A DNA stretch of 33,486 nucleotides from Prolixibacteraceae bacterium (GTDB lineage: Bacteria; Bacteroidota; Bacteroidia; Bacteroidales; Prolixibacteraceae), in NCBI GenBank assembly GCA_023228025.1, contig JALOCD010000044.1, forward strand, positions 1 through 33,486, given 5' to 3'. Of the stretch, positions 1 to 8,037 are shown piece after piece. The notes beneath the pieces were generated by a model that had not been told where the DNA came from, did not search any database, and saw nothing but the letters and a program-made list of their open reading frames with translations. Both the position numbers and the translations under genes were made by a program. The stretch's first letter is position 1. Every line of letters begins with the position of its first letter.

Positions 1-167
1 GTGAACCCAGAAAGATGAAACCAAAACGACCTTACTCGATGAACTACAAACGATTATAAATAAACGTTAACTAAACGACATTGAATTACAAATTACGGAT
101 GATTTAATTATTTCCTCCCATTTTCACATTTCTAATCAGCTAATCATCTCATCATCACATCACCACA
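1..167. other. No confident gene (left edge)
   Basis: Short reading frames reach into this stretch from the left edge, but each ends within about 70 bases and none can be identified. One frame (bases 5-70) would read like a charged amphipathic C-terminus, but it is preceded by an in-frame TGA at 2-4. The part next to the msr gene (about 130-170) is a CAT/ATC-rich simple sequence. Nothing else is visible. Confidence 0.5.
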
Positions 168-1313
168 TCAATGCTTAATCCGATCCTTAAACACCTTCTC
201 GAATTTCTCTAATTTGGGTTGAATCACCATCCGGCAATAGGGTTCGCTTTTGTGCAGCCTGTAATACTCCTGATGATAATCTTCTGCTACATAAAATTTA
301 GTCTCCGGCTCTACTTTGGTAACAATCAAATTGTCGAATACTTTGGCCTTGCTGAGTGCATTGATCAGTGTCAGGGCAACTTCCCGTTGTTGCTTATTGT
401 GGAAGAAAATAACAGAACGATATTGGGTACCCACATCCGCACCTTGTCTGTTTAGTGTGGTGGGATCATGTACGGTAAAGAACACTTTCAAGATTTCTTC
501 ACAGGATGTTTGGTGCGGATCATAAACAATCTGAACAACCTCCGCGTGACCGGTCTCCCCACTGCAAACTTCCCGGTAGGATGGATGTGCTAAATGACCT
601 CCGGCGTAGCCTGAAGTCACCTTCTCAACTCCTTTTAAACTCTTGTAAATGGCCTCGATGCACCAAAAACATCCTCCTCCCAGGGTAATTGTATCTTTTT
701 CGGCCACATTGGTTGTGGCCTTAACTGCATCCGGTTCAAATTCAAGGGCGACAGAATTCATGCAATATCGCTTCCCGGTAGGTTCCGGTCCATCGTTGAA
801 AAGGTGCCCCAAATGGCCACCACAACGACCACACAACGCTTCGGTCCTGTGCATTCCGTAACTGTTGTCTTCGTGGAAGGTAACACTGGTAGGATCAATT
901 TGCTCGAAGAAACTTGGCCATCCGCATTCACTGGCAAATTTAGCATCCGACCGGAACAACTTTAATCCGCATGCGGCACAATAGTAGGTTCCTTTTCCTG
1001 TAAAATCCCAATATTTTCCGGTAAAAGAGCGCTCGGTTGCCTTGTGACGGGAAACTTCATACAAATCACGCGGAAGCACCCGCTTCCACTCAGCATCGGA
1101 GACATTCAATTTAGTCCGGTCTGTGCGCGAATAATATGGATTACCCGGTTTTTTGTCGCTTGCATTGTCCATTTTGTTTTGCTTTAAAGTGTTTGCCTTC
1201 GTACCCATCCCCGGTTGTGATGGGAATGATTCAGATGAAAAACCGTTGCCAGTATGCAAGAGAACTTGAACCAGCAATAAAACCATTGATTGAAAAAAAA
1301 GTCTTCTGCTCAT
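168..1313 (-). CDS. msrAB: Secreted bifunctional methionine sulfoxide reductase MsrB-MsrA
   Basis: A 381-residue fusion that would repair both methionine sulfoxide epimers. Residues 1-25 form a signal peptide or anchor (MSRR, then a hydrophobic run), so the enzyme should act in the periplasm or at the membrane. The MsrB domain (about 65-195) comes first: zinc Cys pairs C112/C115 and C161/C164, an ECGWPSF segment, and RYCMNS with catalytic C184. The MsrA domain (about 205-370) begins at GGGCFWC with catalytic C215 and contains the usual GYAGG segment. The order MsrB-MsrA is the reverse of the Neisseria PilB order but occurs in other bacteria. It is probably monocistronic: the next minus-strand gene upstream ends 276 bp away. 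The start at 1313 gives a complete signal sequence; M10 is an alternative. Family assignment is firm; periplasmic location is inferred. Confidence 0.95.
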   Translation of the reverse strand: MSRRLFFQSMVLLLVQVLLHTGNGFSSESFPSQPGMGTKANTLKQNKMDNASDKKPGNPYYSRTDRTKLNVSDAEWKRVLPRDLYEVSRHKATERSFTGKYWDFTGKGTYYCAACGLKLFRSDAKFASECGWPSFFEQIDPTSVTFHEDNSYGMHRTEALCGRCGGHLGHLFNDGPEPTGKRYCMNSVALEFEPDAVKATTNVAEKDTITLGGGCFWCIEAIYKSLKGVEKVTSGYAGGHLAHPSYREVCSGETGHAEVVQIVYDPHQTSCEEILKVFFTVHDPTTLNRQGADVGTQYRSVIFFHNKQQREVALTLINALSKAKVFDNLIVTKVEPETKFYVAEDYHQEYYRLHKSEPYCRMVIQPKLEKFEKVFKDRIKH

Positions 1314-1448
1314 AATGTCTGTTGACGATATGAACTGTTTACGAAGAAACCTATGTCGGGTTTTAAAACCTCAACTTCTTTGTGATTTTTTAACGGAGGG
1401 AAGAGGATTTGAGTTCTTTCTGATAAGCCTTTTCCTGCCACAACTTGT

Positions 1449-1556
1449 CCCGATTTTTCGGGAAAGATACCAAGGCACCAAGGCTCACCAAGCGCTATGT
1501 GACTTATATTTAATCCTTTGTGAACCTTGGTGATTTTGTGACTTAGTGGCTTTCTT
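1449..1556. repeat. CACCAAGG inverted repeat with adjacent CCCGA/TCGGG hairpin
   Basis: Arms at 1476-1492 and 1516-1532 are reverse complements at 15 of 17 positions (left arm CACCAAGGCTCACCAAG). Just before them, CCCGA-TTTT-TCGGG (1449-1462) is a perfect small hairpin. It lies in the gap between the msr and DUF190 genes and resembles dispersed intergenic repeats rather than a terminator, because no T tract follows directly. Confidence 0.6.
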
Positions 1557-1589
1557 TATTTTTTGGCTTTTCTGAGTTGACTCAAGATT

Positions 1590-1961
1590 CTAGAAATGAA
1601 GAAATCGTCTCTTCTTCGTTCCTTGCTTGAAAAGGACAATGTCGGCCTTTTCACTGGTAATCAAACAGCCCGTACTGATTTTATCAAACCAGGGAAGAAT
1701 TTTTTGCGTAAAACTTTCGATTTTGGATGCTTCATCAACAATCTCAATTACCACTGGCAATTTCTCGGTGATCTCCCAAAATCTCGTAGACCGTACTACG
1801 CTGCTTGATCCAAATCCCATGACCCCTTTTAGTACGGTAGCACCGGTTAAACCATATCGCTTGGCAGCAAAAACAAGGGTTTCATACAACAAGGTATGTT
1901 TAAATTTATCGGTCGAGCTGACATAAATCCTTAACCTTCGGGCATCTGAATTTGTCTCCAT
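1590..1961 (-). CDS. DUF190 (PII-like) protein paired with CrcB
   Basis: A 123-residue soluble protein of the DUF190 family, which has a ferredoxin-like PII-type fold. Recognisable features are the N-terminal RIYVSSTDKFKHTLLYETLV segment, the central GLTGATVLKGVMGFGSSS stretch with conserved glycines, and the KLPVVIEIVDE strand. The C-terminal part is longer and more basic (KKRRFLHF) than in many members. It starts 2 bases after the crcB stop, so the two are almost certainly co-transcribed and translationally coupled. DUF190 proteins are often encoded beside crcB, which suggests a role tied to fluoride export, but the biochemical function is not established. Family assignment is good; role is inferred from context. 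Confidence 0.85.
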   Translation of the reverse strand: METNSDARRLRIYVSSTDKFKHTLLYETLVFAAKRYGLTGATVLKGVMGFGSSSVVRSTRFWEITEKLPVVIEIVDEASKIESFTQKILPWFDKISTGCLITSEKADIVLFKQGTKKRRFLHF

Positions 1962-1963
1962 AA

Positions 1964-2341
1964 CTAGAGTAATTTAGTGAGTGCATTTCCAAAAAACACA
2001 GCTACCAATCCCAGAAAAACGCTCAATCCGGTGTAAAGGGCGAAATAGAAAAAATTCCCATCCCGCAGCAAGGTCATATTCTCATTGGCAAAAGTAGAGA
2101 AGGTAGTGAATCCTCCACAGAATCCAACCGTCAGAAAAATCCGCCATTCATCGGAGAGTATATTTGTTCTTTCAGATATGCCGAAAATCAATCCGATCAT
2201 TAAACAGCCCAACAAATTTACCGCCATGGTCCCATACGGGAATGACGATGCAAAACTGTTTTGCACTGCTCTTGCGGTAAGATATCTCGCAATTCCACCG
2301 ATGAAACTACCGGAACCTATGATAAACAATGTCTTAAGCAT
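1964..2341 (-). CDS. crcB: Fluoride ion exporter CrcB/Fluc
   Basis: A 125-residue inner-membrane protein with four predicted helices, the normal Fluc length. It forms dual-topology dimers that export fluoride. Seen in sequence: GGIARYL near the N-terminus (helix 1), the NLLGCLMIGLIFG helix, and the GFCGGFTTFSTFANE segment whose TTFSTF contains the phenylalanine-box and sodium-site residues. A single full-length copy is encoded, as expected for a homodimer. The DUF190 gene follows after 2 bases. I looked for a fluoride (crcB-motif) riboswitch in the 180 bases upstream and saw none; that space is mostly heptad repeats. No neighbouring gene hints at a fluoride-specific regulator. Confidence 0.95.
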   Translation of the reverse strand: MLKTLFIIGSGSFIGGIARYLTARAVQNSFASSFPYGTMAVNLLGCLMIGLIFGISERTNILSDEWRIFLTVGFCGGFTTFSTFANENMTLLRDGNFFYFALYTGLSVFLGLVAVFFGNALTKLL

Positions 2342-2363
2342 GCACGAAGATAGGAAAAAAGTT

Positions 2364-2410
2364 GTGAGTTATGAGTTATGAGTTATGAGATATGAGATAT
2401 GAGATATAAG
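2364..2410. repeat. TTATGAG heptad repeat array
   Basis: About six imperfect 7-base units (GAGTTAT and GAGATAT variants) stand in tandem just upstream of crcB. The same heptad family recurs at 31,848-31,931. Low-complexity AAATTG and TAATTTTT-like runs follow to about 2515. Confidence 0.8.
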
Positions 2411-2522
2411 AAAATGTGAAAATTGGGAAATTGGTAAATGTGAAAATTCATGGTAGACAGGATTAGCTCTGTCATCTTTAATCTGTAATTTTTAATTTGT
2501 AATTTTTCAGTCCCTATATCTC

Positions 2523-3284
2523 TCAGTTCACTTTCGGCATATTTTCCACCAACCTTAGAAACAGTTCCATCCCTTTTCTTTTGGAGTCGTCGAGGTGGTA
2601 AAAAATATTCTCTTTGAAATATTCTTCGAAAGGATAATCAGGATATTTCTGAAGATATTCTGTAATCACTTCAGGAATATGCACAATTCCATCCTCAAGG
2701 GCCTCCTCAAATTTCAGTACAAAATCCCGATCGATCGGTCTGTTGGCCACCCAGCAGGCAAAGACGAAATCAAGTCCGGTGTGGGCTTTCCAGGCTTCCC
2801 CAAGATCATATACATAAGGAAATTTTGTTTCTGCTTCAAAAACCCGGTCTCCAATGATCACTCCCGCCGTTGTTCCTTTGATATCCTCCTGAATGTAATT
2901 GACTCCACTGTTTAGCCAGTGAGGGGAAATTTTCCAATAATCCCTTGCCAGGATCCTAATCAGTTGAACAGAGGTTCTTGATTGATAATCCAATAATATA
3001 GATTCAATTTGATCAATAGGAACCATACTGACCAGAACCACAGTTCTCACCCTACCGGAACAAGCAATGCAATAATCTGTTACAATGTTAGCGCCCTGAA
3101 CCGAAGCAATCTCGGCAACAGGAATAATGCCTATATCCACCGCTCCAGATTTTAACTTATCGGCACAAACAGAAGGGACGTCCAGGGAAAGCTCGACAGA
3201 GTCCAAAATAACAGAACGTTGAAGTCCGTAAAGGAACGGCTTGGTATTCAGATAGGTAATGGCAGATATCTTTATTTTGCGCAT
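2523..3284 (-). CDS. mqnA: Chorismate dehydratase MqnA (futalosine menaquinone pathway)
   Basis: A 253-residue protein of the MqnA/MqnD periplasmic-binding-protein-like fold. MqnA dehydrates chorismate to 3-enolpyruvylbenzoate, the first committed step of the futalosine route to menaquinone, in the cytoplasm. The N-terminus KISAITYLNTKPFLYGL is the family hallmark, followed by a VDIGIIPVAEI segment, a GTTAGVIIGDR segment and YDLGEAWKAHTGLDFVFACW, all in the expected order. Length is close to the family norm. No other mqn gene is next to it, so the pathway must be scattered. It shows that this organism relies on menaquinone, consistent with the cytochrome c maturation genes at the right end. 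MqnD is a related paralog but lacks the ITYLNTKPFL start, so MqnA is preferred. Confidence 0.93.
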   Translation of the reverse strand: MRKIKISAITYLNTKPFLYGLQRSVILDSVELSLDVPSVCADKLKSGAVDIGIIPVAEIASVQGANIVTDYCIACSGRVRTVVLVSMVPIDQIESILLDYQSRTSVQLIRILARDYWKISPHWLNSGVNYIQEDIKGTTAGVIIGDRVFEAETKFPYVYDLGEAWKAHTGLDFVFACWVANRPIDRDFVLKFEEALEDGIVHIPEVITEYLQKYPDYPFEEYFKENIFYHLDDSKRKGMELFLRLVENMPKVN

Positions 3285-3678
3285 GATTTCGCTTTGCTAC
3301 TATATTGAAGACATAACGAACTTACACAGAGTGATTTGTCTCTATTTATTAAAAATTATACATGAATGTTCATTTCAGCAATAAGCAAATTGAATTGAGG
3401 AAGAAGGAGTTTCACAGAGAGAAAAATCGCTTGCGATTTTTAAGCTCAGTGAACTCTGTGTGTTTCCTCCAAAATGCAAGCAGTGGCAAGAATAATAATA
3501 CAAGTTGAATCTCCCCCAAATAGAAAATTATTCTCTGTGTAAAAATTTTAACAGCTTCTTTGGCGTACAAATTTACAAAAATTTGGGAGCGGATTTTTCG
3601 TTTTTGTGGTCAAAAATTGAACTTCCATTACACCGGGGAAAATGTTACTTTTGCAATTGAATCGTAAAAAGTTTTCTG
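3285..3678. other. Gene-free 394-bp interval with CACAGAG-type inverted repeat and purB -7 element
   Basis: No credible ORF. It holds a nested hairpin: outer arms CACAGAG (3413-3419) and CTCTGTG (3454-3460), inner perfect arms AAAAATCGC (3422-3430) and GCGATTTTT (3433-3441). Further CACAGAG/CTCTGTG copies occur near 3330 and 3530. TACTTTTG at 3646-3653 matches the Bacteroidota -7 consensus TAnnTTTG and would place purB transcription start near 3660; I see no well-spaced -33 TTG. Confidence 0.6.
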
Positions 3679-5028
3679 ATGGAATTGCAGATGTTAACAG
3701 CCATCTCGCCTGTCGACGGACGTTACCGTGACAAAGTAGCCGAGCTTGGTGATTATTTTTCGGAATTCGCGCTGATAAAATACAGGCTTTTCGTTGAAGT
3801 TGAATACTTTATAGCCTTAACAGAGATTCCGCTTCCCCAATTGGTCAACTTCCCGGAACAAACAAAAACAGGACTCCGGAATCTGTACCATCAATTTTCC
3901 CTCGAAGATGCGGGCCGCATCAAGGAGATTGAAAAAATCACCAACCATGATGTAAAGGCAGTCGAATATTTTTTGAAGGAAGAATTTGATAAGTTGGGAT
4001 TGAGCCCATTCAAGGAATTTATCCATTTTGGCCTTACTTCCCAGGACATTAACAACACTGCTGTTCCATGCTCCATCCAGGATGCTATCGGAGAAGTATA
4101 TCTTCCGGCGATGAAGGAGTTGGTAGCTAAGTTGGTTGAGCTTTCCGAACGTTGGAGCAATATCCCCATGCTGGCCAAAACCCATGGGCAACCTGCTTCG
4201 CCAACCATTTTAGGAAAGGAGATAAAAGTTTTCATCGAGCGACTTGAAGTTCAACTTAATCAATTGGTAACCATCCCTTGCTATGCCAAGTTTGGCGGAG
4301 CTACCGGAAATTTCAATGCACACCAGGTGGCCTATCCATCGGTCGATTGGGTCGGATTTTCGAACCGTTTTGTCTCCGGTGCACTGAAACTGGAACGGTC
4401 GCAAACAACCACTCAGATAGCCCATTACGACAATTATGCGGCCATTTTTGATTGTTTGAAAAGGATCAACACCATTCTCATCGATCTCGACAGGGATTTC
4501 TGGAGCTATGTCTCCATGAACTACTTCAAACAGCAGATCAAAAAGGGAGAGATTGGATCTTCGGCCATGCCGCACAAGGTAAACCCAATCGATTTTGAAA
4601 ATTCAGAGGGAAATCTGGGTGTAGCCAATGCGCTGTTTGAGCATCTTTCGGCCAAACTGCCCATCTCAAGACTTCAGCGCGACCTGACCGATTCGACCGT
4701 GTTGCGTAATGTTGGTGTGCCCTTTGCTCATACCTTGTTATCCATTAAATCGACCATGAAAGGCCTTGGTAAGTTGCTTCTCAATGAAGAGGCCATTAAC
4801 CGTGACCTGGAGGATAACTGGAGTGTTGTGGCCGAGGCTATTCAGACCATTCTTCGTCGCGAAGCCTATCCAAATCCTTATGAAGCATTAAAAGATCTGA
4901 CCCGTGTCAACCGCAAAATTGACCAAACGGTCTTCCATGAATTCATCGATCGCCTGGATGTCCCGAACGAAATCAAAGAGGAGCTGAGAAAAATTACACC
5001 TCAAAACTACACCGGCGTAGTCTCCTAA
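3679..5028 (+). CDS. purB: Adenylosuccinate lyase
   Basis: A 449-residue member of the fumarase/aspartase superfamily. It splits SAICAR in IMP synthesis and adenylosuccinate in AMP synthesis, releasing fumarate, in the cytoplasm. The N-terminal LTAISPVDGRYRDKV matches the PurB family start; HFGLTSQDINNTA (about residue 115) and the signature loop GSSAMPHKVNPIDFEN (about residue 295) are clear, with the catalytic serine in SSAMPHK. The TKTHGQPASPT-like segment (AKTHGQPASPT) supplies the conserved histidine. Length agrees with the E. coli-type PurB (about 456). Start at 3679 gives the MEL-leader usual in relatives; M5 is the alternative. The ABC exporter gene follows after 17 bases and may share its transcript. 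Confidence 0.97.
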   Translation: MELQMLTAISPVDGRYRDKVAELGDYFSEFALIKYRLFVEVEYFIALTEIPLPQLVNFPEQTKTGLRNLYHQFSLEDAGRIKEIEKITNHDVKAVEYFLKEEFDKLGLSPFKEFIHFGLTSQDINNTAVPCSIQDAIGEVYLPAMKELVAKLVELSERWSNIPMLAKTHGQPASPTILGKEIKVFIERLEVQLNQLVTIPCYAKFGGATGNFNAHQVAYPSVDWVGFSNRFVSGALKLERSQTTTQIAHYDNYAAIFDCLKRINTILIDLDRDFWSYVSMNYFKQQIKKGEIGSSAMPHKVNPIDFENSEGNLGVANALFEHLSAKLPISRLQRDLTDSTVLRNVGVPFAHTLLSIKSTMKGLGKLLLNEEAINRDLEDNWSVVAEAIQTILRREAYPNPYEALKDLTRVNRKIDQTVFHEFIDRLDVPNEIKEELRKITPQNYTGVVS

Positions 5029-5045
5029 ACAATAAAACACACAGA

Positions 5046-6866
5046 GTGAAAGGTCTTTACCATTTATTAAAGCGGTTTCTTCCTCCATACAAAGGTTATG
5101 TGATCATGAACGTCATATTCAACCTTTTGGGCGCCATCTTTGGGGCATTTCAATTTGCAACACTGGCACCCGTTTTGGGTGTTTTATTTGGAACCCAACA
5201 AAGTGTGGCCAAACCGGAATCCTGGAGTTTTTCTGTTGAGAGCGTAATTAACAATGTTCTTTACCTGATCAGCAACATGATTGAGACCAGTGGTAAAGAG
5301 ATGGTATTGATTTACCTGGGGATCTTCATGATCGTCATGGTCATTTTAAAGGTTGGCTTTACCTACATGGCCTCTTTTGTGATGGTTCCATTAAGGAATG
5401 GTGTGGTTTGCGACATCCGTAACCAGATCTACAACAAAATTCTCTCATTGCCGCTTGGATTCTTTTCCGAGGAACGAAAAGGCGATATCATTGCCCGTAC
5501 TACCGGGGATGTGCAAGAGGTGGACAACTCCATATTCAACTCAATTGAAATGATGTTCAAGGATCCGATGATCATCATCATTTCACTGTGTGCCATGATC
5601 TATATGTCATGGTCTTTGACGCTCTTTGTTTTTCTCATGTTACCGGTTGTTGGTTACCTTATCGGGAAAGTTGGAAAGAGTCTGAAAAAACCCTCCATGC
5701 GCGGACAGAACAAAATGGGTGAGCTACTCTCGACCATTGAGGAATCTCTCTCGGGACTGCGTATTATCAAGGCATTCAATGCCGAAAAGAAAATGAAGGG
5801 AGTTTTCGCCAGACAGAACACCGAATATTACCACATCATGAACAAACTGATGTGGCGCCGTTACCTGGCCCACCCTATGAGTGAATTACTGGGAACCATG
5901 GTAATCGTTGTGGTTTTGTGGTATGGTGGCCGTCTGGTTTTGAGCAACACCAGTGATCTGACACCTCAGGCATTCATTACATATCTTACATTCTTTTATA
6001 GTATCATTAATCCGGCCAAATCTTTCTCTACTGCCTTGTATTCGGTTCAAAAAGGTTTGGCATCGATGCAAAGAATTGATATGATCCTGCTTGCAGAAAA
6101 CAACATCGTCAACAAACCGGATGCTATCGCGGTGAAAGAGTTCAATAAAAATATTGAGTACCGAAATGTCGGTTTCAGATACATAGAGGACGAGGTGCTC
6201 AAAAATGTCTCCTTAACCATTGAAAAGGGAAAAACTATAGCGTTGGTTGGACAGTCTGGTTCCGGAAAATCAACCTTTGTCGACCTGCTCCCGCGCTTCT
6301 GGGATCTTCAATCGGGGAGCATACTGGTCGACGGCATCGATATCCGGGATTACAAAATCGCCGATCTGCGCGGCCTGATGGGCAATGTAAACCAGGATCC
6401 AATACTGTTCAATGACACCTTTTACAACAACATCTCCTTTGGCGTGGAAACTGCCACAATGGAGGAGGTAATTGCCGCAGCCAAAGTAGCCAACGCACAC
6501 GAATTTATCACGACCTCTCCGGATGGTTACCTTACAAACATTGGCGACAGGGGGGGCAAACTTTCCGGGGGGCAGCGACAGCGAATCTCTATTGCTCGGG
6601 CCGTACTCAAAAATCCGCCCATTCTGATTTTGGACGAAGCAACCTCCGCATTGGATACCGAGTCCGAAAAACTGGTTCAGGAGGCTCTTGAAAACCTGAT
6701 GAAGAACCGTACCTCAATCGTTATCGCGCACCGGCTTTCCACCATTAAAAAAGCGGATCTTATTTGTGTGTTTCATGAAGGAGAGATCGTCGAACGCGGA
6801 ACGCATGATGAGTTGCTGGCCATCAAAGGAATTTACAAAAAACTTCATTCCATGCAGAATCTTTAA
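5046..6866 (+). CDS. MsbA-like ABC exporter (fused membrane and ATPase domains)
   Basis: A 606-residue half-transporter with six predicted helices (about 1-330) followed by a nucleotide-binding domain. Seen in order: Walker A GQSGSGKST near residue 402, Q-loop in NVNQDP, signature LSGGQRQR near 506, Walker B ILILDEATSALD near 527, and switch histidine in IAHRLST. Homodimers of this family flip lipid A-core or other hydrophobic substrates across the inner membrane; the substrate cannot be read here. The start is a GTG at 5046, chosen because it precedes the KGLYHLLKRFLPPYKG leader that is typical before the first helix; a later in-frame ATG at 5106 would remove it. It lies 17 bp behind purB and ends just before a strong bidirectional terminator. 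Confidence 0.9.
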   Translation: MKGLYHLLKRFLPPYKGYVIMNVIFNLLGAIFGAFQFATLAPVLGVLFGTQQSVAKPESWSFSVESVINNVLYLISNMIETSGKEMVLIYLGIFMIVMVILKVGFTYMASFVMVPLRNGVVCDIRNQIYNKILSLPLGFFSEERKGDIIARTTGDVQEVDNSIFNSIEMMFKDPMIIIISLCAMIYMSWSLTLFVFLMLPVVGYLIGKVGKSLKKPSMRGQNKMGELLSTIEESLSGLRIIKAFNAEKKMKGVFARQNTEYYHIMNKLMWRRYLAHPMSELLGTMVIVVVLWYGGRLVLSNTSDLTPQAFITYLTFFYSIINPAKSFSTALYSVQKGLASMQRIDMILLAENNIVNKPDAIAVKEFNKNIEYRNVGFRYIEDEVLKNVSLTIEKGKTIALVGQSGSGKSTFVDLLPRFWDLQSGSILVDGIDIRDYKIADLRGLMGNVNQDPILFNDTFYNNISFGVETATMEEVIAAAKVANAHEFITTSPDGYLTNIGDRGGKLSGGQRQRISIARAVLKNPPILILDEATSALDTESEKLVQEALENLMKNRTSIVIAHRLSTIKKADLICVFHEGEIVERGTHDELLAIKGIYKKLHSMQNL

Positions 6867-6884
6867 ATTCAGTCATATAACCAC

Positions 6885-6916
6885 AAAAAAAAGGGAGCTG
6901 CTGCTCCCTTTTTTTT
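6885..6916. terminator. Bidirectional intrinsic terminator between the ABC exporter and HU genes
   Basis: A perfect 14-bp stem: A8-GGGAGC (6885-6898), loop TGCT, GCTCCC-T8 (6903-6916). It has a T tract on either strand, so it can end both convergent genes. Confidence 0.93.
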
Positions 6917-6931
6917 GTTAGGTGGTCATCG

Positions 6932-7204
6932 TTACTGTACAGCATCTGTCAATTCGCTGCCAGCTTTGAATTTAACGACTTTTTTACCAGCGATTTTAAT
7001 GGTTGCACCGGTTTGAGGGTTACGGCCTGTACGTGCAGGACGGTCAGAAACTGAGAAAGATCCAAATCCGACCAGAGCCAGACGATCGCCTTGTTTTAAG
7101 GCTTCAGTTGTTGTTTTAACAAAAGCTTCGATGGCTTTTTTTGCATCAGCTTTGGTCATTCCTGCTTCTGCAGCGACGGCGTCAATTAATTGCGCTTTGT
7201 TCAT
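6932..7204 (-). CDS. HU-family DNA-binding protein
   Basis: A 90-residue histone-like protein, the standard HU length. It binds and bends DNA as a dimer and compacts the nucleoid. The sequence shows the N-terminal MNKAQLIDAVA helices, GFGSFSV, and the DNA-binding arm RPARTGRNPQTGATIKI with the intercalating proline in NPQTG, then the VKFKAGSEL C-terminus. It is monocistronic, followed by the bidirectional terminator and preceded by 295 bp of AT-rich DNA. The long leader fits a highly expressed gene. IHF subunits differ in the C-terminal part, so HU is favoured. Confidence 0.96.
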   Translation of the reverse strand: MNKAQLIDAVAAEAGMTKADAKKAIEAFVKTTTEALKQGDRLALVGFGSFSVSDRPARTGRNPQTGATIKIAGKKVVKFKAGSELTDAVQ

Positions 7205-7456
7205 AACTAATAAGGATAATAAATGGTTAATAATTTAGATTTTCCAGAAAGATATTGCGTTTATCAGTTCAAATCACCAGATTATTAGAAAATTATAATC
7301 AACACAATTTCTTCAGGGAGAACCCACATTTGGCCAGATTTAAATAAAAATGATTCAAATGGTTTACTCCGACTAATTTCAACACAATTTTCTAAATATC
7401 AAAATTTTCACACACTTTTTATCCTAAAAACGGAAGATTATTTTTTTTTAGATTTT

Positions 7457-7486
7457 TTTGCCGAATGGAAAAAAGGTTTACTTTTG
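7457..7486 (+). promoter_or_regulatory. Bacteroidota-type promoter for the tRNA pair
   Basis: TTTG (7457-7460) and TACTTTTG (7479-7486) are separated by 18 bp, close to the known -33/-7 consensus TTTG-(19-21)-TAnnTTTG. Transcription would start near 7493, a few bases before tRNA-Ser. Confidence 0.7.
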
Positions 7487-7499
7487 CAGACGCAAACCA

Positions 7500-7584
7500 G
7501 GAGAGATGGCAGAGTGGTCGATTGCGGCGGTCTTGAAAACCGTTGTACCGTGAGGTACCGGGGGTTCGAATCCCTCTCTCTCCG
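7500..7584 (+). tRNA. tRNA-Ser(TGA)
   Basis: An 85-nt cloverleaf. Acceptor GGAGAGA (7500-7506) pairs with TCTCTCC (7577-7583), discriminator G. Anticodon stem GCGGT/ACCGT encloses CT-TGA-AA, giving anticodon TGA for UCN serine codons. A long variable arm with stem GTACC/GGTAC is diagnostic of class II tRNAs. The T arm has GGTTCGAATCC. CCA is not encoded. Confidence 0.95.
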
Positions 7585-7589
7585 CAGAT

Positions 7590-7665
7590 ACGGGTGTAGC
7601 TCAGTCGGTAGAGCACTGGTCTCCAAAACCAGGTGTCGGGCGTTCGAGTCGCTCCTCCCGTGCCA
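7590..7665 (+). tRNA. tRNA-Trp(CCA)
   Basis: A 76-nt gene including an encoded 3' CCA (7663-7665). The anticodon stem CTGGT/ACCAG encloses CT-CCA-AA. T arm GGGCG-TTCGAGT-CGCTC. The acceptor ACGGGTG/CTCCCGT has one T-T mismatch at position 6-67. It follows tRNA-Ser by 5 bases and probably shares its transcript. Unlike its neighbour it encodes CCA. Confidence 0.93.
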
Positions 7666-8037
7666 TTTCTCCCCCTCGCACTAAATCTCCATTTTTGCTT
7701 TTTTTGATCTTTCAGAAGTGGCTTTCCCCTGACAAAAAGGATAAAGGATAAAGGACAAAGGATAAAGTAAGAGACATACAATCAACACCTTGCAGTCTTC
7801 TTTATTTTATATCCCATGTCTCCTCTCTTATGTCTTTTGTCTGCTGAATCTTGTCCTTTTAATCCCCTCACTTTTCACCATGGTGCCTGTTTCCCCTTGT
7901 CAAAATTTCAGTAGAAAATAGTGGAAGGACAATTCCTTGCGACAAGAAACTGCCATATAGTCAGCCTTGGCCTATTGGCACAGGCTTTGATCAAACCTGT
8001 TGTCACATGAAATCTTTAACTTAAAATAGTATTGAAT
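7666..8037. other. Gene-free 372-bp interval with GGATAAA heptads and htpG upstream palindromes
   Basis: No credible ORF. GGATAAA/GGACAAA heptads stand in tandem at 7734-7768. Close to htpG there is an imperfect palindrome CTGCCATATAGTCAG (7950-7964) and a hairpin ACAGG-c-TTTGATCAAA-CCTGT (7980-8000) with one bulged C. I could not find a TAnnTTTG promoter here, so these are the visible candidates for htpG control, without proof. Confidence 0.45.

Noticed and set aside
2342..2520. Fluoride riboswitch upstream of crcB
   Set aside because: The space is heptad and AT-rich simple sequence; no crcB-motif core could be found by eye.
7419..7781. ORFs across the tRNA genes on both strands
   Set aside because: They read through tRNA-Ser and tRNA-Trp; antisense tRNA ORFs of this kind are common artefacts.
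7976..7992. Sigma-54 promoter (TGGCAC...TTGA) before htpG
   Set aside because: The -12 element has TTGA, not TTGC, and no activator site or regulator is evident.
8032..8037. TTG start for htpG
   Set aside because: The ATG two codons later fits the family N-terminus better.
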